Assembly: GCA_044508835.1 (NCBI GenBank)
Contig: JBIQHD010000005.1
Span: forward strand, 124,001-188,000
Direction of reading: 5' to 3'
From: JAKFDI01 sp044508835
GTDB lineage: Bacteria > Pseudomonadota > Gammaproteobacteria > Burkholderiales > Burkholderiaceae_C
DNA length: 64,000 nt
This document shows, in pieces, positions 32,134 through 40,479 of the stretch. Numbering within the stretch: the first letter of the stretch is position 1; each line of letters begins with the position of its first letter. Under the pieces are notes generated by a model. That model made no database searches, was not told where the DNA came from, and saw only the letters and a program-made list of their open reading frames with translations. Both the position numbers and the translations under genes were made by a program.

Positions 32134-34425
32134 ATGTCCGCATCCGACGCGCCGCGCATCGGCCGCACCATCGCCGACTCGGTGCCGCACTGGCCGGCCC
32201 GGCCCAAGCGCCCGGCGGGCGCCCCCAACATCCTCGTCGTGCTGTTCGACGACGTCGGCTTCTCCGACTTCGGCTGCTACGGCTCGGGCATCCGCACGCC
32301 GGCCATCGACGCCATCGCCGCGCGCGGCCTGCGCTACACGGGCTTTCACACCACGGCCATGTGCTCGACCACGCGCGCCGCGCTGCTGACCGGGCGCAAC
32401 CACCATGCGGTGGGCATGGGGTGCCTGGCCAACTTCGACAGCGGCTTTCCCGGCTACCGCGGCAAGATCAGCCCGAGCGCCGGCACCCTGGCCGAGATGC
32501 TGCGCCCGCACGGCTGGCGCAACTACATGGTGGGCAAGTGGCACGTGACCCCGCTCACGCAATCCGGCCCGGCCGGTCCTTACGACGGCTGGCCGCTCGG
32601 GCGCGGCTTCGACCGCTACTACGGCTTCATGGACGCCGAGACCGACCAGTACGCGCCCGAGCTGGTGCGCGACAACACCCACGTCGACGCGCCCGCGCGC
32701 TTCGAGGACGGCTACCACCTGAGCGCCGACCTCGTCGACGAGGCCATCCGCATGCTGGCCGACCACCAGGCCGACGCGCCCGACGCGCCCTGGCTGATGT
32801 GGCTGGCGCTCGGCGCCTGCCATGCGCCGCACCAGGCGCCGCAGGACATGATCCGCGCCTACGACGCGCAGTTCGCCCACGGCTGGGACGCGGAGCGCGC
32901 GCAGCGCCTGGCGCGCCAGAAGGCGCTGGGGCTCGTGCCGCCGGACACCGAGCTGCCGCCGCGCAACGACGGCGTGCCGGCCTGGGACGGCCTCGGCGAC
33001 GCCGAGAAGCGCGTGTTCACGCGCCTGCAGTCGGCCTTCGCCGCCATGCTCGAGCACGCCGACCAGCAGATCGCACGGCTGACGGCCTTCCTCGACACCG
33101 CCGGGCTGTCCGAAGACACGCTGGTGCTGGTGCTGTCGGACAACGGCGCCAGCCAGGAAGGCGGCCCGCTCGGCTTCGTCAACGCCATGGGGCCGTACAA
33201 CCTCAAGCCCGAGGACCTGGCCGAGAAGCTGCGCCGCATCGACGACATCGGCGGCCCCGACACCCACTCGAACTTCCCGCAGGGCTGGGCCATGGCGTCG
33301 AACACGCCGCTCAAGCGCTACAAGCAGAACACCCACGGCGGCGGCATCCGCGACCCGCTGGTGATGGCCTGGCCGCGCGGCATCGCCGCGCGCGGCGAGC
33401 TGCGGCATCCGTTCTGCCACGCCAGCGACCTGCTGCCCACGCTGCTGGCGCTGTGCCGCGTGGAGCCGCCGGCCACGGTGAACGGCGTGGCCCAGCAGCC
33501 GCTCACCGGGCAGAGCTTCGCCGACAGCCTGGCCGACCCGCAGGCGCCGGCGCGCACGCGGCCGCAGTACTTCGAGATGTTCGGCCACCGCGGCATCTGG
33601 CACGAAGGGTGGAAGGCCGTGGCCTGGCACGCGCCGGGCACGCCCTTCGACGCCGACCGCTGGGAGCTCTACCACCTCGACCGCGACTTCGCCGAGAACC
33701 ACGACCTGGCCGCGCAGCAGCCCGAGCGCCTGGCCGCGCTGCAGGCGCTGTGGTGGCGCGAGGCCGAGGCCCACCAGGTGCTGCCGCTGGACGAGCGCTT
33801 CGGCGCCCGCTTCGCCGAGAACGCGCGGCGCGCGCAAGGCGCACGCACCGGGTTCGTGTTCCACGCCGGCATGGGCCACCTGCCCACCGACGTGGCGCCC
33901 GACGTGCGTTCGCGCAGCTACCTGATCGAGGCCGAAGTGCTGATCCCCGCAGGCGGCGCCGAGGGCGTGCTGATCGCGCACGGCGACGCGACCTCGGGCT
34001 ACAGCCTGTACCTGCAGGACGGCCACCTGGTGCACGACCTGAACATCGGCGGCACCCACCAGCTGCTGCGCTCGGACCGCCCGGTCGCGCCGGGGCGGCG
34101 CCGGCTGGGCTTTCGCATGGCGCTGGGCCCGATGGTGCTGACCCCGCCGGTGCACGGCCTGGGCCGCATGGAAGTGCCCAGCGGCCGCAAGGGCAGCCTG
34201 TGGATCGACGGCGAGATCGCCGGCGAGACCCTGTTCAAGGCCGGCTTCAACTCGCTCATCTCCTGGTCGGGCCTGGACATCGGCCGCGACCGCGCGAGCC
34301 CCGTGTCGCACTACCCGGCGCCCTACGAATTCACCGGCCGGCTGTACAAGGTGACGGTGACCCTGGCGCCGCAGCAGCGCCTGGACGGCGAGGCCATCGG
34401 CAACGCGGAGATGGCCCGGCAGTGA
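32134..34425 (+). CDS. Arylsulfatase (type I, alkaline phosphatase superfamily) with C-S-T-T-R active-site motif
   Basis: A 763-aa sulfatase. Metal ligands D-D lie at residues 39-40 (L-F-D-D-V-G-F), G-K-W-H near 134 is the second conserved element, and S-D-N-G-A near 336 is the late metal site. The formylglycine motif, canonically C-x-P/A-x-R, reads C-S-T-T-R at 77-81, followed by the standard A-A-L-L-T-G-R-N. Whether the maturation enzyme accepts Thr79 is unclear. A C-terminal beta-rich domain of about 200 residues follows the catalytic part. No signal peptide. GAGGAG precedes the start. It ends the sulfate-ester operon. Confidence 0.87.
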   Translation: MSASDAPRIGRTIADSVPHWPARPKRPAGAPNILVVLFDDVGFSDFGCYGSGIRTPAIDAIAARGLRYTGFHTTAMCSTTRAALLTGRNHHAVGMGCLANFDSGFPGYRGKISPSAGTLAEMLRPHGWRNYMVGKWHVTPLTQSGPAGPYDGWPLGRGFDRYYGFMDAETDQYAPELVRDNTHVDAPARFEDGYHLSADLVDEAIRMLADHQADAPDAPWLMWLALGACHAPHQAPQDMIRAYDAQFAHGWDAERAQRLARQKALGLVPPDTELPPRNDGVPAWDGLGDAEKRVFTRLQSAFAAMLEHADQQIARLTAFLDTAGLSEDTLVLVLSDNGASQEGGPLGFVNAMGPYNLKPEDLAEKLRRIDDIGGPDTHSNFPQGWAMASNTPLKRYKQNTHGGGIRDPLVMAWPRGIAARGELRHPFCHASDLLPTLLALCRVEPPATVNGVAQQPLTGQSFADSLADPQAPARTRPQYFEMFGHRGIWHEGWKAVAWHAPGTPFDADRWELYHLDRDFAENHDLAAQQPERLAALQALWWREAEAHQVLPLDERFGARFAENARRAQGARTGFVFHAGMGHLPTDVAPDVRSRSYLIEAEVLIPAGGAEGVLIAHGDATSGYSLYLQDGHLVHDLNIGGTHQLLRSDRPVAPGRRRLGFRMALGPMVLTPPVHGLGRMEVPSGRKGSLWIDGEIAGETLFKAGFNSLISWSGLDIGRDRASPVSHYPAPYEFTGRLYKVTVTLAPQQRLDGEAIGNAEMARQ

Positions 34426-34449
34426 GGCCGCCCCGGCGGCGCACGCCGG

Positions 34450-35436
34450 TCAGGGAAGCGCCGCGCCGCGCGCGCGGCGCCGGAAGTCGCCCGGCGGCTG
34501 GCCGACGTGGCGGCGAAACAGCCGCGAGAACGTCGCCACGTCCTCGTAGCCCACGGCCGACACCACCTGGCCGAGGCTCAGGCCGCCGCGCTCCAGCAGC
34601 TGCCGGGCCCGCTCGACGCGCGCCTGCTGCAGCCAGCGCAGCGGCGTGCTGCCGGTGTCGGCCCGGTAGCGGCGCAGCAGCGTGCGCGTGCTGGCGTTGA
34701 ACGCCCGCGCCAGCGTCGGCAGGTCATAGGGCTGCGCCAGGCGCGCGGCGAGCCACCGGTTGACCCGGGTGGCGAACGTGGCCGGCGGCGCGGGCAGCAG
34801 GGCGTTGTCGACATAGGGCTTCTGCGTGCCGCGCCGCGCCTCCACCAGCGCCATCCGCGCCGCCGCGCGCGCGACGCGCTCGCCGAAATGGCGGCGCACC
34901 AGGTGCAGCCCCAGGTCCACGGCGCTGGTCACGGCGCCGGCGGTGACGAGGCCCTCGTCCTCGCACAGCAGCGCCTGCGGCTGCAGGTCGACCGCGGGGA
35001 AGCGCTCGGCGAACTCGCGCTCGAACGGCCACGACGTGGCCGCGCGCCGGCCGTCGAGCACGCCGGCCTCGGCAAGCAGGAAGCTGCCCATGCAGACGGA
35101 GGCGAGTGGCACGCCCGCGGCATGGCGGCGCCGGAGCAGCGCGACCTCGGCCTGCAGGCCGGCCGCCTTGCGCGGCCACTGCCCGAAGCGCTCGACCTCG
35201 ATGCCGGGAACCACCAGCAGGTGCGGCCGCCGGCGCAAGGCCCCGGCCTGCACGCGCAGGCCGCCGGCCAGCGCCACCTCGCCGCGGCGGACCGCGACGA
35301 GGCGCGTCGCGAACGGCGCGAGGTGGCCCAGGCCCATGCCCGCCGCCAGGTGGTTGGCGATGACCAGCAGATCGGCCAGGCCGAACACGGTGAGGCCCAT
35401 GCAGCCGGGGTAGACGAGGATGGCGACGTCGTGCAT
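34450..35436 (-). CDS. GlxA-family transcriptional regulator (DJ-1/PfpI domain plus AraC HTH)
   Basis: A 328-aa regulator. The N-terminal DJ-1/PfpI-like domain covers about residues 1-180 and has V-C-M-G-S-F-L-L-A-E-A-G near 115-126, with Cys in the nucleophile-elbow place. A C-terminal AraC helix-turn-helix pair covers about 225-325 (S-T-R-T-L-L-R-R-Y and V-G-Y-E-D-V-A-T-F-S-R-L-F-R-R). The start at 35436 (MHDVAILV) fits the family. It converges on the arylsulfatase gene and is divergent from a GST; the target is unknown. Confidence 0.87.
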   Translation of the reverse strand: MHDVAILVYPGCMGLTVFGLADLLVIANHLAAGMGLGHLAPFATRLVAVRRGEVALAGGLRVQAGALRRRPHLLVVPGIEVERFGQWPRKAAGLQAEVALLRRRHAAGVPLASVCMGSFLLAEAGVLDGRRAATSWPFEREFAERFPAVDLQPQALLCEDEGLVTAGAVTSAVDLGLHLVRRHFGERVARAAARMALVEARRGTQKPYVDNALLPAPPATFATRVNRWLAARLAQPYDLPTLARAFNASTRTLLRRYRADTGSTPLRWLQQARVERARQLLERGGLSLGQVVSAVGYEDVATFSRLFRRHVGQPPGDFRRRARGAALP

Positions 35437-35555
35437 GGGGGCGGAGGAGGCGATTGGCGGCATCGACCAGAATTTAGGCGATCCCGCCACTGGCGCGCAG
35501 GCGCCGGGCCTTCGAGCATGGCGCCATCGCAACCCGCGCGAACGCGCACCTTCCG

Positions 35556-36179
35556 ATGGACTACTTCTTCTCCCCGCTCGCCTGCTCGATGGCCGGGCGC
35601 GTGCTGATCCTCGAGGCCGGGCTGCCGGTGGCCATGCACCCGGTGTCGCTGCAGCGCAAGCAGACCGCCGGCGGCGAAGACTTCCACGCCGTGTCGGCGC
35701 TCGGCCAGGTGCCGGTGCTGCGCCTGGACGACGGCCGCAGGCTGACCGAGAACATCGCCGTGCTGCACGTGCTGGCCGACCTCGCCCCGTCGCACGCCTA
35801 CCTGCCGGCGCGCGACACCGCCACGGGCCAGGCCGCGCTGCAGTGGCTGGCCTTCAGCGCGACCGAAGTGCACAAGCTGTGCCTCTACCCGATGTTCACC
35901 CGCCAGTCGCCGGAGGCGGTGAAGGACTGGTCGCGCGCGCAGCTCCCGCGGCGCCTGGCCGTCGCGGCCCGGCAGCTGGACGACACGCCCTGGCTGGCGG
36001 GCGACGCCTTCACCGCGGCCGACGCCCACTTCGGCTGGGCGCTGGCGCTGTGCCGCCTCGCCCGCGTGGACGGCGCGGGCGAGGGATCGCTCGCCCGCTA
36101 CTGGGGCCAGCTTCAATCGCGCCCGGCGTTCGCCGCCTGCCTGGAGGAGGAGCGGTCGCTTTACGACCGGCACGCCTGA
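35556..36179 (+). CDS. Glutathione S-transferase family protein
   Basis: A 207-aa GST of the bacterial beta-like type. The N-terminus Y-F-F-S-P-L-A-C-S-M has Cys at residue 10, the usual beta-class catalytic position. G-Q-V-P-V-L-R-L near 50-57 holds the cis-proline and L-T-E-N-I-A-V-L near 63-70 the glutathione contact. An all-helical C-terminal half follows. It is followed by the formate dehydrogenase island but has no clear functional link to it. No strong ribosome-binding site is visible. Confidence 0.86.
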   Translation: MDYFFSPLACSMAGRVLILEAGLPVAMHPVSLQRKQTAGGEDFHAVSALGQVPVLRLDDGRRLTENIAVLHVLADLAPSHAYLPARDTATGQAALQWLAFSATEVHKLCLYPMFTRQSPEAVKDWSRAQLPRRLAVAARQLDDTPWLAGDAFTAADAHFGWALALCRLARVDGAGEGSLARYWGQLQSRPAFAACLEEERSLYDRHA

Positions 36180-36257
36180 CAGCACCGCCGCCGGCCGCGG
36201 CGCACCACAAGGAATCCCCGATGCGCGTCGGGTTGCGTTCCGGCCTAGACTGCACCT

Positions 36258-36767
36258 ATGCAAGCGACAGCACAGGTCCCGTCCACCGGGCGCCCCTCGG
36301 TGCGCGTGGCGGTGGTGATGGAGCGCGAGGCCCGCCCCAATCCGTGGGAAGACTGGCGCTTCCGCCCCGTCGAGGTGGTGGCCGACGAGGCCGTCTTCGG
36401 CGCCGAGCCGCGCGTGCTGCGCGACGACGGCCGCATCAGTCGCACCCTCTTTCCCGGCTTCACGCTCGAGCTCTTCCGCGACGAGGGCGAGGGCTACCAC
36501 CTCAACCTGCGCACCGGCACGCCGGTGTGGTTCGTGATGTGGCGCCGCGACGACGAGGACCCGTCGCGCGCCTGGCCGGAAACCGTGAGCGTGTCCTACA
36601 ACGAGGCCGGCCGCTGGCTCGACGCGCAGGAGCGGGTGGACAACGTGCCGCTGCAGCCCGAGCTCGCCGCCTGGCTGCAGGCCTACACCGACGCCCACTA
36701 CCGCCCCGAGCCGAAGAAGCGCCGGCGGCCGCAGTCGTTTCTGCCCCCCGAGCAGAGGCAGGCATGA
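36258..36767 (+). CDS. DUF3305 domain-containing protein
   Basis: A 169-aa soluble protein matching DUF3305: V-A-V-V-M-E-R-E near residues 17-24, then N-P-W-E-D-W-R-F-R-P-V-E-V, and a C-terminal basic tail (P-K-K-R-R-R-P). Function unknown. DUF3305 genes head formate dehydrogenase gene sets in many Proteobacteria, as here. A TAGACT -10-like hexamer at 36245-36250 lies only 8 bp from the ATG, so the mRNA may be leaderless or nearly so. It overlaps the DUF3306 gene by 4 bp. Confidence 0.85.
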   Translation: MQATAQVPSTGRPSVRVAVVMEREARPNPWEDWRFRPVEVVADEAVFGAEPRVLRDDGRISRTLFPGFTLELFRDEGEGYHLNLRTGTPVWFVMWRRDDEDPSRAWPETVSVSYNEAGRWLDAQERVDNVPLQPELAAWLQAYTDAHYRPEPKKRRRPQSFLPPEQRQA

Positions 36768-37357
36768 ACGGGGACGACGGCTTCCTCTCGCGCTGGTCGC
36801 GCCGCAAGACGCTGGTGCGCGAAGGCGCGGCGGTGGAGCCCGAGGCCCGGGTGCCGGTGCCCGCGGCGCCGGTACCGCAGGCGGAAATCGCGGCGGCGCC
36901 CGCCCCCGTGCCCCGGCAGGAACCGCCCGAAGCCCCCGCCGCGCCGCTGCCCACGATGGAGGACGTGGCGCGGCTCACGCGCAGCTCCGACTTCTCCGCC
37001 TACGTAGCGCCCGGGGTCGACGAGGACGTGAAGCGCGCCGCGATGAAGAAGCTCTTCTCCGACCCGCGCTACAACGTGATGGACGGGCTGGACGTGTACA
37101 TCGACGACTACACGCAGACCACGCCCATCCCGCCGGCGCTGCTGCGCACGATGGCCCAGGCGGCGGCCCTGAAGCTGTTCGACGACGAACCCGGAGCGCA
37201 CGCCGCCGTGGGCGCCGACGCGCAGGCGCCGGGCGCCGGACCGACTCCCGCAACGCAAGATGTCCCCGAAGGCGCGGCCGATGAAGACCCTGATCTGCGA
37301 CTGCAACAAGACGATGCCGCTGGACGGCCCGGGGCTGCTGAAGGCGCTCGGGCCTGA
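36764..37357 (+). CDS. DUF3306 domain-containing protein
   Basis: A 197-aa protein with the DUF3306 start (F-L-S-R-W-S-R-R-K near residues 7-15), a Pro/Ala-rich linker at about 25-65, and the conserved core D-F-S-A-Y-V-A-P-G-V near 76-85 with L-F-S-D-P-R-Y-N-V-M-D-G-L-D-V-Y-I-D-D-Y near 99-118. Role unknown; it always travels with formate dehydrogenase genes. It overlaps the DUF3305 stop (ATGA), and its last 77 bp overlap the start of the multi-cluster Fe-S gene in another frame. Confidence 0.84.
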   Translation: MNGDDGFLSRWSRRKTLVREGAAVEPEARVPVPAAPVPQAEIAAAPAPVPRQEPPEAPAAPLPTMEDVARLTRSSDFSAYVAPGVDEDVKRAAMKKLFSDPRYNVMDGLDVYIDDYTQTTPIPPALLRTMAQAAALKLFDDEPGAHAAVGADAQAPGAGPTPATQDVPEGAADEDPDLRLQQDDAAGRPGAAEGARA

Positions 37358-39437
37358 GGCCGGCAACGGGCTGCAGACCGTCCACACCACGCTGTGCCGG
37401 CGCGAGGCCGGCGCCTTCCAGCGCGCGGCCCGAAGCGGCGAGGAACTGCTCGTCGCCTGCACCCAGGAAAGCCGCCTCTTCCTCGAACTCAACGCCGAGA
37501 CCGAGGGCACGCGCAGCGTCGAGGAGCGGCCGATCCGCTTCGTCGACATCCGCGAGACGGGCGGCTGGTCGAAGGACGCGGCCGCCGCCCCGGCGGCGCT
37601 CACGCCCAAGATCGCCGCGCTGCTGGCCGCGGCGCAGCTGCCTGAGCCCGAGCCGGTGCCGAGCGTGAGCTACGAAAGCCGCGGCCGCCTGCTGGTGATC
37701 GGCGCGGCCGACGCCGCCGAGCGCGCCGCACGGCTGCTGGGCGACACGCTGGACGTGACGCTGCTCGTCACGACGGCCGGCACGGCGCTGCCGCAGGCGC
37801 ACCGTGACCCGGTGCACGCCGGCACGCTGACGCGGCTCACCGGCTGGCTCGGCGCCTTCGAGGCCGCGTGGGAGCAGCGCAACCCGATCGACCTCGACCT
37901 GTGCACGCGCTGCAACGCCTGCCTGCCGGCCTGCCCCGAGGGGGCGATCGGCCTCGACTACCAGATCGACCTGGACCGCTGCCGCGCGCACCGCGACTGC
38001 GTGCAGGCCTGCGGCGCGGCGGCGGCCATCGACTTCGAGCGGGCGCCGGAGACCTTCGACGAGCGCTTCGACCTGGTGCTGGACCTCGGCCGCGAGCCGT
38101 TCATCCGCCTGCACCAGCCGCCGCAGGGCTACGTGCACGCGCCGGACGACGCGGCGCTGCTGTCGGCCGCGCTCACGCTGCGCGACCTGGTGGGCGAGTT
38201 CGAGAAGCCGAAGTTCTTCCGCTACGAACAGAGGCTGTGCGCCCACAGCCGCAACGAGCGGATCGGCTGCACCGCCTGCATCGACGTGTGCTCGGCGCAG
38301 GCCATCCGCAGCGACGCCTCGCTCAAGGGCCGCACCGGCGGCGGCGGCATCGTGGTGGAGCCGCACCTGTGCGCGGGCTGCGGCGCCTGCACCACCGTCT
38401 GCCCGAGCGGCGCGATCCGCTACGCCACGCCCGACACGCCCACGCAAGGGCAACGCCTGCGCACCCTGCTCTCCACCTGGCAGCGCGCCGGCGGCAACGC
38501 GGCGGCCGGGCCGCCGGCGCTGCTGGTACACAGCCGCGGCGCGGGCGCGGCGCTGATCGGCGAGCTCGGCCGCGCCGCGCGAACGCGGGCGCACCTGCGC
38601 GGCATTCCGGCGCGCGTGCTGCCGCTGGACGTGTGGCACACCGCCTCGGTGGGCATGGACCTGTGGCTCTCGGCCATCGCCTACGGCGCCTCGCAGGTCT
38701 GGGTGCTGATGACCGACGAGGAGGCGCCCGAGTACCGCGGCGCCGTGGCCGATCAGATGGCGGTGGCGCAGGCCCTCCTGCACGGGCTCGGGCTGCCGGG
38801 CGAGCACCTGCGGATCGTGTCGGCCGACGACGTGCAGGCGCTGGATGCCGCGCTGCAGGCGCCCCCGGCCGCCGTGGTGCGGCGCTGCGCGACCTTCGCG
38901 GTGCAGGCCGACAAGCGCAGCACGCTCGACCTCGCCATCGACCACCTGATGCGCGAGGCCGCATCCGTGCCCGAGGCGATCGAGCTGCCACGCGCCGGCA
39001 GCCCCTTCGGCAGCCTCGCGGTCGACGGCGACCGCTGCACGCTGTGCCTGTCGTGCGTGGGCGCCTGCCCCGAGTCGGCGCTGGCCGACAACCCCGAGCA
39101 GCCGCAGCTTCGCTTCATCGAGAAGAACTGCGTGCAGTGCGGCCTGTGCGCCACCACCTGCCCCGAGCAGGCGATCACGCTGCAGCCGCGGCTGTGGCTG
39201 GCCGACGACGGCAAGGCGCGCCGCGAGCCGCGCGTGCTCGCCGAGGCGCAGCCCTTTGCCTGCGTGCGCTGCGGCAAGCCCTTCGGCACGCTGCGCGCGA
39301 TCGAGGCCATCATCGGCCGGCTGGCCGGGCATGCCATGTTCCAGGGCGCGGCCGCCGAGCGGCTGAAGATGTGCGGCGACTGCCGGGTGATCGACATGCA
39401 CACCGACCCGCACGAAGTGAAGATCACCGAGTTGTGA
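37281..39437 (+). CDS. Large multi-cluster 4Fe-4S protein of the formate dehydrogenase island
   Basis: A 718-aa protein unusually rich in ferredoxin motifs: C-T-R-C-N-A-C-L-P-A-C-P near residue 211, a C-x5-C-x3-C set near 233, C-T-A-C-I-D-V-C near 331, C-A-G-C-G-A-C-T-T-V-C-P near 364, C-T-L-C-L-S-C-V-G-A-C-P near 585 and C-V-Q-C-G-L-C-A-T-T-C-P near 618. A terminal C-V-R-C / C-G-D-C set follows near 659-698. The N-terminus M-K-T-L-I-C-D-C-N and a Rossmann-like L-L-V-I-G-A-A-D stretch near 137 have no clear match. No signal peptide, so cytosolic; perhaps electron transfer or cluster/cofactor delivery during FDH assembly. ATG 37281 preferred over 37260. Confidence 0.84.
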   Translation: MKTLICDCNKTMPLDGPGLLKALGPEAGNGLQTVHTTLCRREAGAFQRAARSGEELLVACTQESRLFLELNAETEGTRSVEERPIRFVDIRETGGWSKDAAAAPAALTPKIAALLAAAQLPEPEPVPSVSYESRGRLLVIGAADAAERAARLLGDTLDVTLLVTTAGTALPQAHRDPVHAGTLTRLTGWLGAFEAAWEQRNPIDLDLCTRCNACLPACPEGAIGLDYQIDLDRCRAHRDCVQACGAAAAIDFERAPETFDERFDLVLDLGREPFIRLHQPPQGYVHAPDDAALLSAALTLRDLVGEFEKPKFFRYEQRLCAHSRNERIGCTACIDVCSAQAIRSDASLKGRTGGGGIVVEPHLCAGCGACTTVCPSGAIRYATPDTPTQGQRLRTLLSTWQRAGGNAAAGPPALLVHSRGAGAALIGELGRAARTRAHLRGIPARVLPLDVWHTASVGMDLWLSAIAYGASQVWVLMTDEEAPEYRGAVADQMAVAQALLHGLGLPGEHLRIVSADDVQALDAALQAPPAAVVRRCATFAVQADKRSTLDLAIDHLMREAASVPEAIELPRAGSPFGSLAVDGDRCTLCLSCVGACPESALADNPEQPQLRFIEKNCVQCGLCATTCPEQAITLQPRLWLADDGKARREPRVLAEAQPFACVRCGKPFGTLRAIEAIIGRLAGHAMFQGAAAERLKMCGDCRVIDMHTDPHEVKITEL

Positions 39438-39447
39438 AGCCGACGCC

Positions 39448-40080
39448 ATGAGCACGACGCACGCGCTGCAGTTCAGCCCGCCGCCGGACGACGGCGAAGA
39501 GCGGGCCCGGGCCGAGGTCTACGGCCTGCTGGCCCACCTGTTCCACGCGCCGCCCCCGCCGGCGCTGCACGAGCAGCTGCGCACCGCCGAGACCTCGGCG
39601 CCGGTGCCGGGCGCCTTCCTCGAGGCGAGCTGGCGCGAGTTGGTGGCGGCCGCGCGGCGCCTGCCGCCCGACGCCGTGCGCGACGAGTTCGACGACCTCT
39701 TCGTCGCCATCGGCAAGCCCGAGGTCTTCCTGTACGGCTCGTACTACATCGCCGGCGCGCTGAACGAGAAGCCGCTCGCCGCGCTACGCCACGACCTGCG
39801 CGCCCTCGGCCTCGAGCGGCCGCAGGCCGTCAGCGAGACCGAGGACCACCTCGCCAGCCTGTGCGAGGTGATGCGCTGGCTCATCACCGGCGACGACCTC
39901 GCCGTGAGCAACCTGGCGTCGCAGCAGCGCTTCTTCGACGCCCACCTGCGCGGCTGGACCGAGGCGCTGTGCGAGGCGCTCGCCGGGCATCCGCGGGCCG
40001 ATTTCTACCGGGCGCTGGCGCTGTTCACGCGCGATTTCCTCGCCGTGGAGGGCCAGGCCTTCGATTTGCTGGACGCCTGA
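39448..40080 (+). CDS. TorD/DmsD-family molecular chaperone
   Basis: A 210-aa all-helical protein. The core E-V-Y-G-L-L-A-H-L-F near residues 23-32, D-E-F-D-D-L-F-V near 76-83 and E-T-E-D-H-L-A-S-L-C-E-V-M near 131-143 (the E-x-D-H motif) are hallmarks of TorD/NarJ-like redox enzyme maturation proteins. These bind the Tat signal of a molybdoenzyme until cofactor and clusters are inserted. The client is almost certainly the Tat-exported FDH at 40480. Starts 10 bp after the Fe-S gene. Confidence 0.88.
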   Translation: MSTTHALQFSPPPDDGEERARAEVYGLLAHLFHAPPPPALHEQLRTAETSAPVPGAFLEASWRELVAAARRLPPDAVRDEFDDLFVAIGKPEVFLYGSYYIAGALNEKPLAALRHDLRALGLERPQAVSETEDHLASLCEVMRWLITGDDLAVSNLASQQRFFDAHLRGWTEALCEALAGHPRADFYRALALFTRDFLAVEGQAFDLLDA

Positions 40081-40120
40081 GCGCCACCTGGGAGGACCTT
40101 GAGGACAACCCTGATGACGC

Positions 40121-40138
40121 TATGCACTGCCGTGCATA
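40121..40138. promoter_or_regulatory. Inverted repeat TATGCAC-N4-GTGCATA upstream of the FDH structural genes
   Basis: Perfect 7-bp arms with a 4-base spacer, in the 130-bp gap between the chaperone gene and the small Tat protein. It is AT-richer than its surroundings and could be an operator giving the structural FDH genes their own control. Confidence 0.5.
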
Positions 40139-40210
40139 CATTCGGGTCAGGCAAGCGCCAGCCATAGGCGCAGCCTGCGGGAAGGGGAACGCTTCGCTGG
40201 AGCCGACGAC

Positions 40211-40447
40211 ATGACGACCCAAGCCTTCGACCGCCCCCCGGGCGACGCGCCCGGCAACCCCCTCGGGCGCCGGCGCCTGCTGGCCGGCGCCGGCCTCGCC
40301 GGGGCGGCCGCCGTGGCGGCCAAGGCGCTGCCCGGCGCCCCGGCCGAGCCCGCCGACGTGGCGGCTGCCGCCACGCCGCCCGGCACCGCCGCCGGCTACC
40401 GCCTCACGCCGCACGTGCGGCGCTACTACGAAACCACCCGGGCCTGA
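40211..40447 (+). CDS. Small Tat-signal protein of the formate dehydrogenase operon, 78 aa
   Basis: A 78-aa protein whose N-terminal half is a twin-arginine leader (G-R-R-R-L-L-A-G-A-G near residues 19-28, then a hydrophobic Ala/Val stretch). It ends in a short conserved-looking tail, Y-R-L-T-P-H-V-R-R-Y-Y-E-T-T-R-A. Similar tiny proteins sit just ahead of the catalytic FDH gene in related bacteria. Role unknown: possibly a co-translocated subunit or assembly factor. 32 bp separate it from the catalytic subunit. Confidence 0.75.
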   Translation: MTTQAFDRPPGDAPGNPLGRRRLLAGAGLAGAAAVAAKALPGAPAEPADVAAAATPPGTAAGYRLTPHVRRYYETTRA

Positions 40448-40479
40448 CCCGGGCCGATCACCGGTCCGCAGGAGGACAC

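Noticed and set aside
36220..36257. A small gene starting at ATG 36221 with AAGGAA upstream
   Set aside because: The frame runs on through the DUF3305 gene with shadow-like Arg/Gly composition, and no homologous start is apparent.
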